NCBI RefSeq assembly: GCF_003633895.1
Contig: NZ_RBID01000017.1
Location: 36,507-100,506 of the forward strand
DNA: 64,000 nt
From: Vogesella indigofera
Lineage (GTDB): Bacteria > Pseudomonadota > Gammaproteobacteria > Burkholderiales > Chromobacteriaceae
Direction: 5' to 3'
The notes under the pieces are model-generated. The model saw only the letters and a list, made by a program, of their open reading frames with translations, made no database searches and was not told where the DNA came from. This document shows positions 63,914 to 64,000 of this stretch, in pieces. Positions within the stretch are counted from its first letter, which is position 1, and each line of letters begins with the position of its first letter. The position numbers and the translations under genes are program-made.

Positions 63914-64000
63914 GCGAATGCGCCTGCTGTAAAGGGCAGTGGGCGTGACTGCACCGTCCGGCTAGATCCGGCGGGCAAACAAAAAGCCGCGGCTTGTCCG

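Noticed and set aside
63961-64000. Possible terminator (AAAAAGCCGCGGC...) at the right edge
   Set aside because: The hairpin is cut by the window end, so partner arm and direction cannot be judged.

Overview
The window is 64 kb of GC-rich (roughly two-thirds G+C) bacterial chromosome with no phage, plasmid or insertion-sequence genes. Gene order and protein character point to a betaproteobacterium of the Neisseriales, probably a relative of Chromobacterium or Vogesella rather than Neisseria itself. The clues are the tgt-yajC-secD-secF and thrS-infC-rpmI-rplT-pheS-pheT-ihfA-merR blocks, Neisseria-like IF3 and MetN sequences, and an Anbu gene cluster. The genus is inference; no rRNA is present.

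Layout. 1-1535: 3' end of a type I-secreted RTX/cadherin-like adhesin. 1.8-6.7 kb: MFS exporter, family 3 solute-binding protein, two TauE/SafE permeases and a divergent LysR regulator. 7.3-11.7 kb: an unknown protein, glyA, nrdR, ribD. 11.8-15.9 kb: Ldh2-type dehydrogenase, an internally duplicated unknown protein, M32 carboxypeptidase, and a cold-shock/membrane/excalibur fusion. 16-19.9 kb: a MocR regulator divergent from a LysE exporter plus Asp/Glu-type racemase, then a second solute-binding protein. 20-28.4 kb (minus strand): tgt, yajC, secD, secF, dedA, mutL, benE. 28.5-36.3 kb: tRNA-Val, a short Thr-rich leader peptide with a terminator, then thrS to ihfA, merR and tRNA-Pro. 36.4-42.7 kb: DUF1289 protein, TPMT-like methyltransferase, chemoreceptor, DUF2325 protein with a Fur-box-like site, ubiB, NlpC/P60 hydrolase and a small unknown. 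42.7-52.9 kb: lolC(F)-lolD-mscS-FixJ-type regulator-nudB joined by start/stop overlaps, a second response regulator, a 1422-residue hybrid kinase and an endo/exonuclease/phosphatase-family protein. 53-57.4 kb (minus): ATP-grasp, alpha-E, GNAT, transglutaminase and Anbu genes. 57.6-63.9 kb: diguanylate cyclase, a hydratase-family enzyme, metNIQ and an RpiR regulator.

The most striking signal is a dispersed word, 5'-GTTGGCCGCA-3' (extended AAGGTTGGCCGCA or AACGTTGGCCGCA). I read at least 41 exact copies on the two strands, where about 0.3 would be expected from base composition. It lies inside genes in several reading frames, forms perfect palindromes, and occurs as inverted pairs just after genes, three of them serving as intrinsic terminators. 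Density, placement and terminator use resemble the DNA uptake sequences of Neisseriaceae, but the word lacks their usual core.

The second notable system is a candidate thrS attenuator. A 12-codon leader with four consecutive Thr codons and a good ribosome site sits between tRNA-Val and an intrinsic terminator. infC just downstream appears to start with AUA. Other points of interest are a GNAT gene inside the Anbu operon, a short MetN without its regulatory domain paired with a non-lipidated MetQ, and a structured metN leader.
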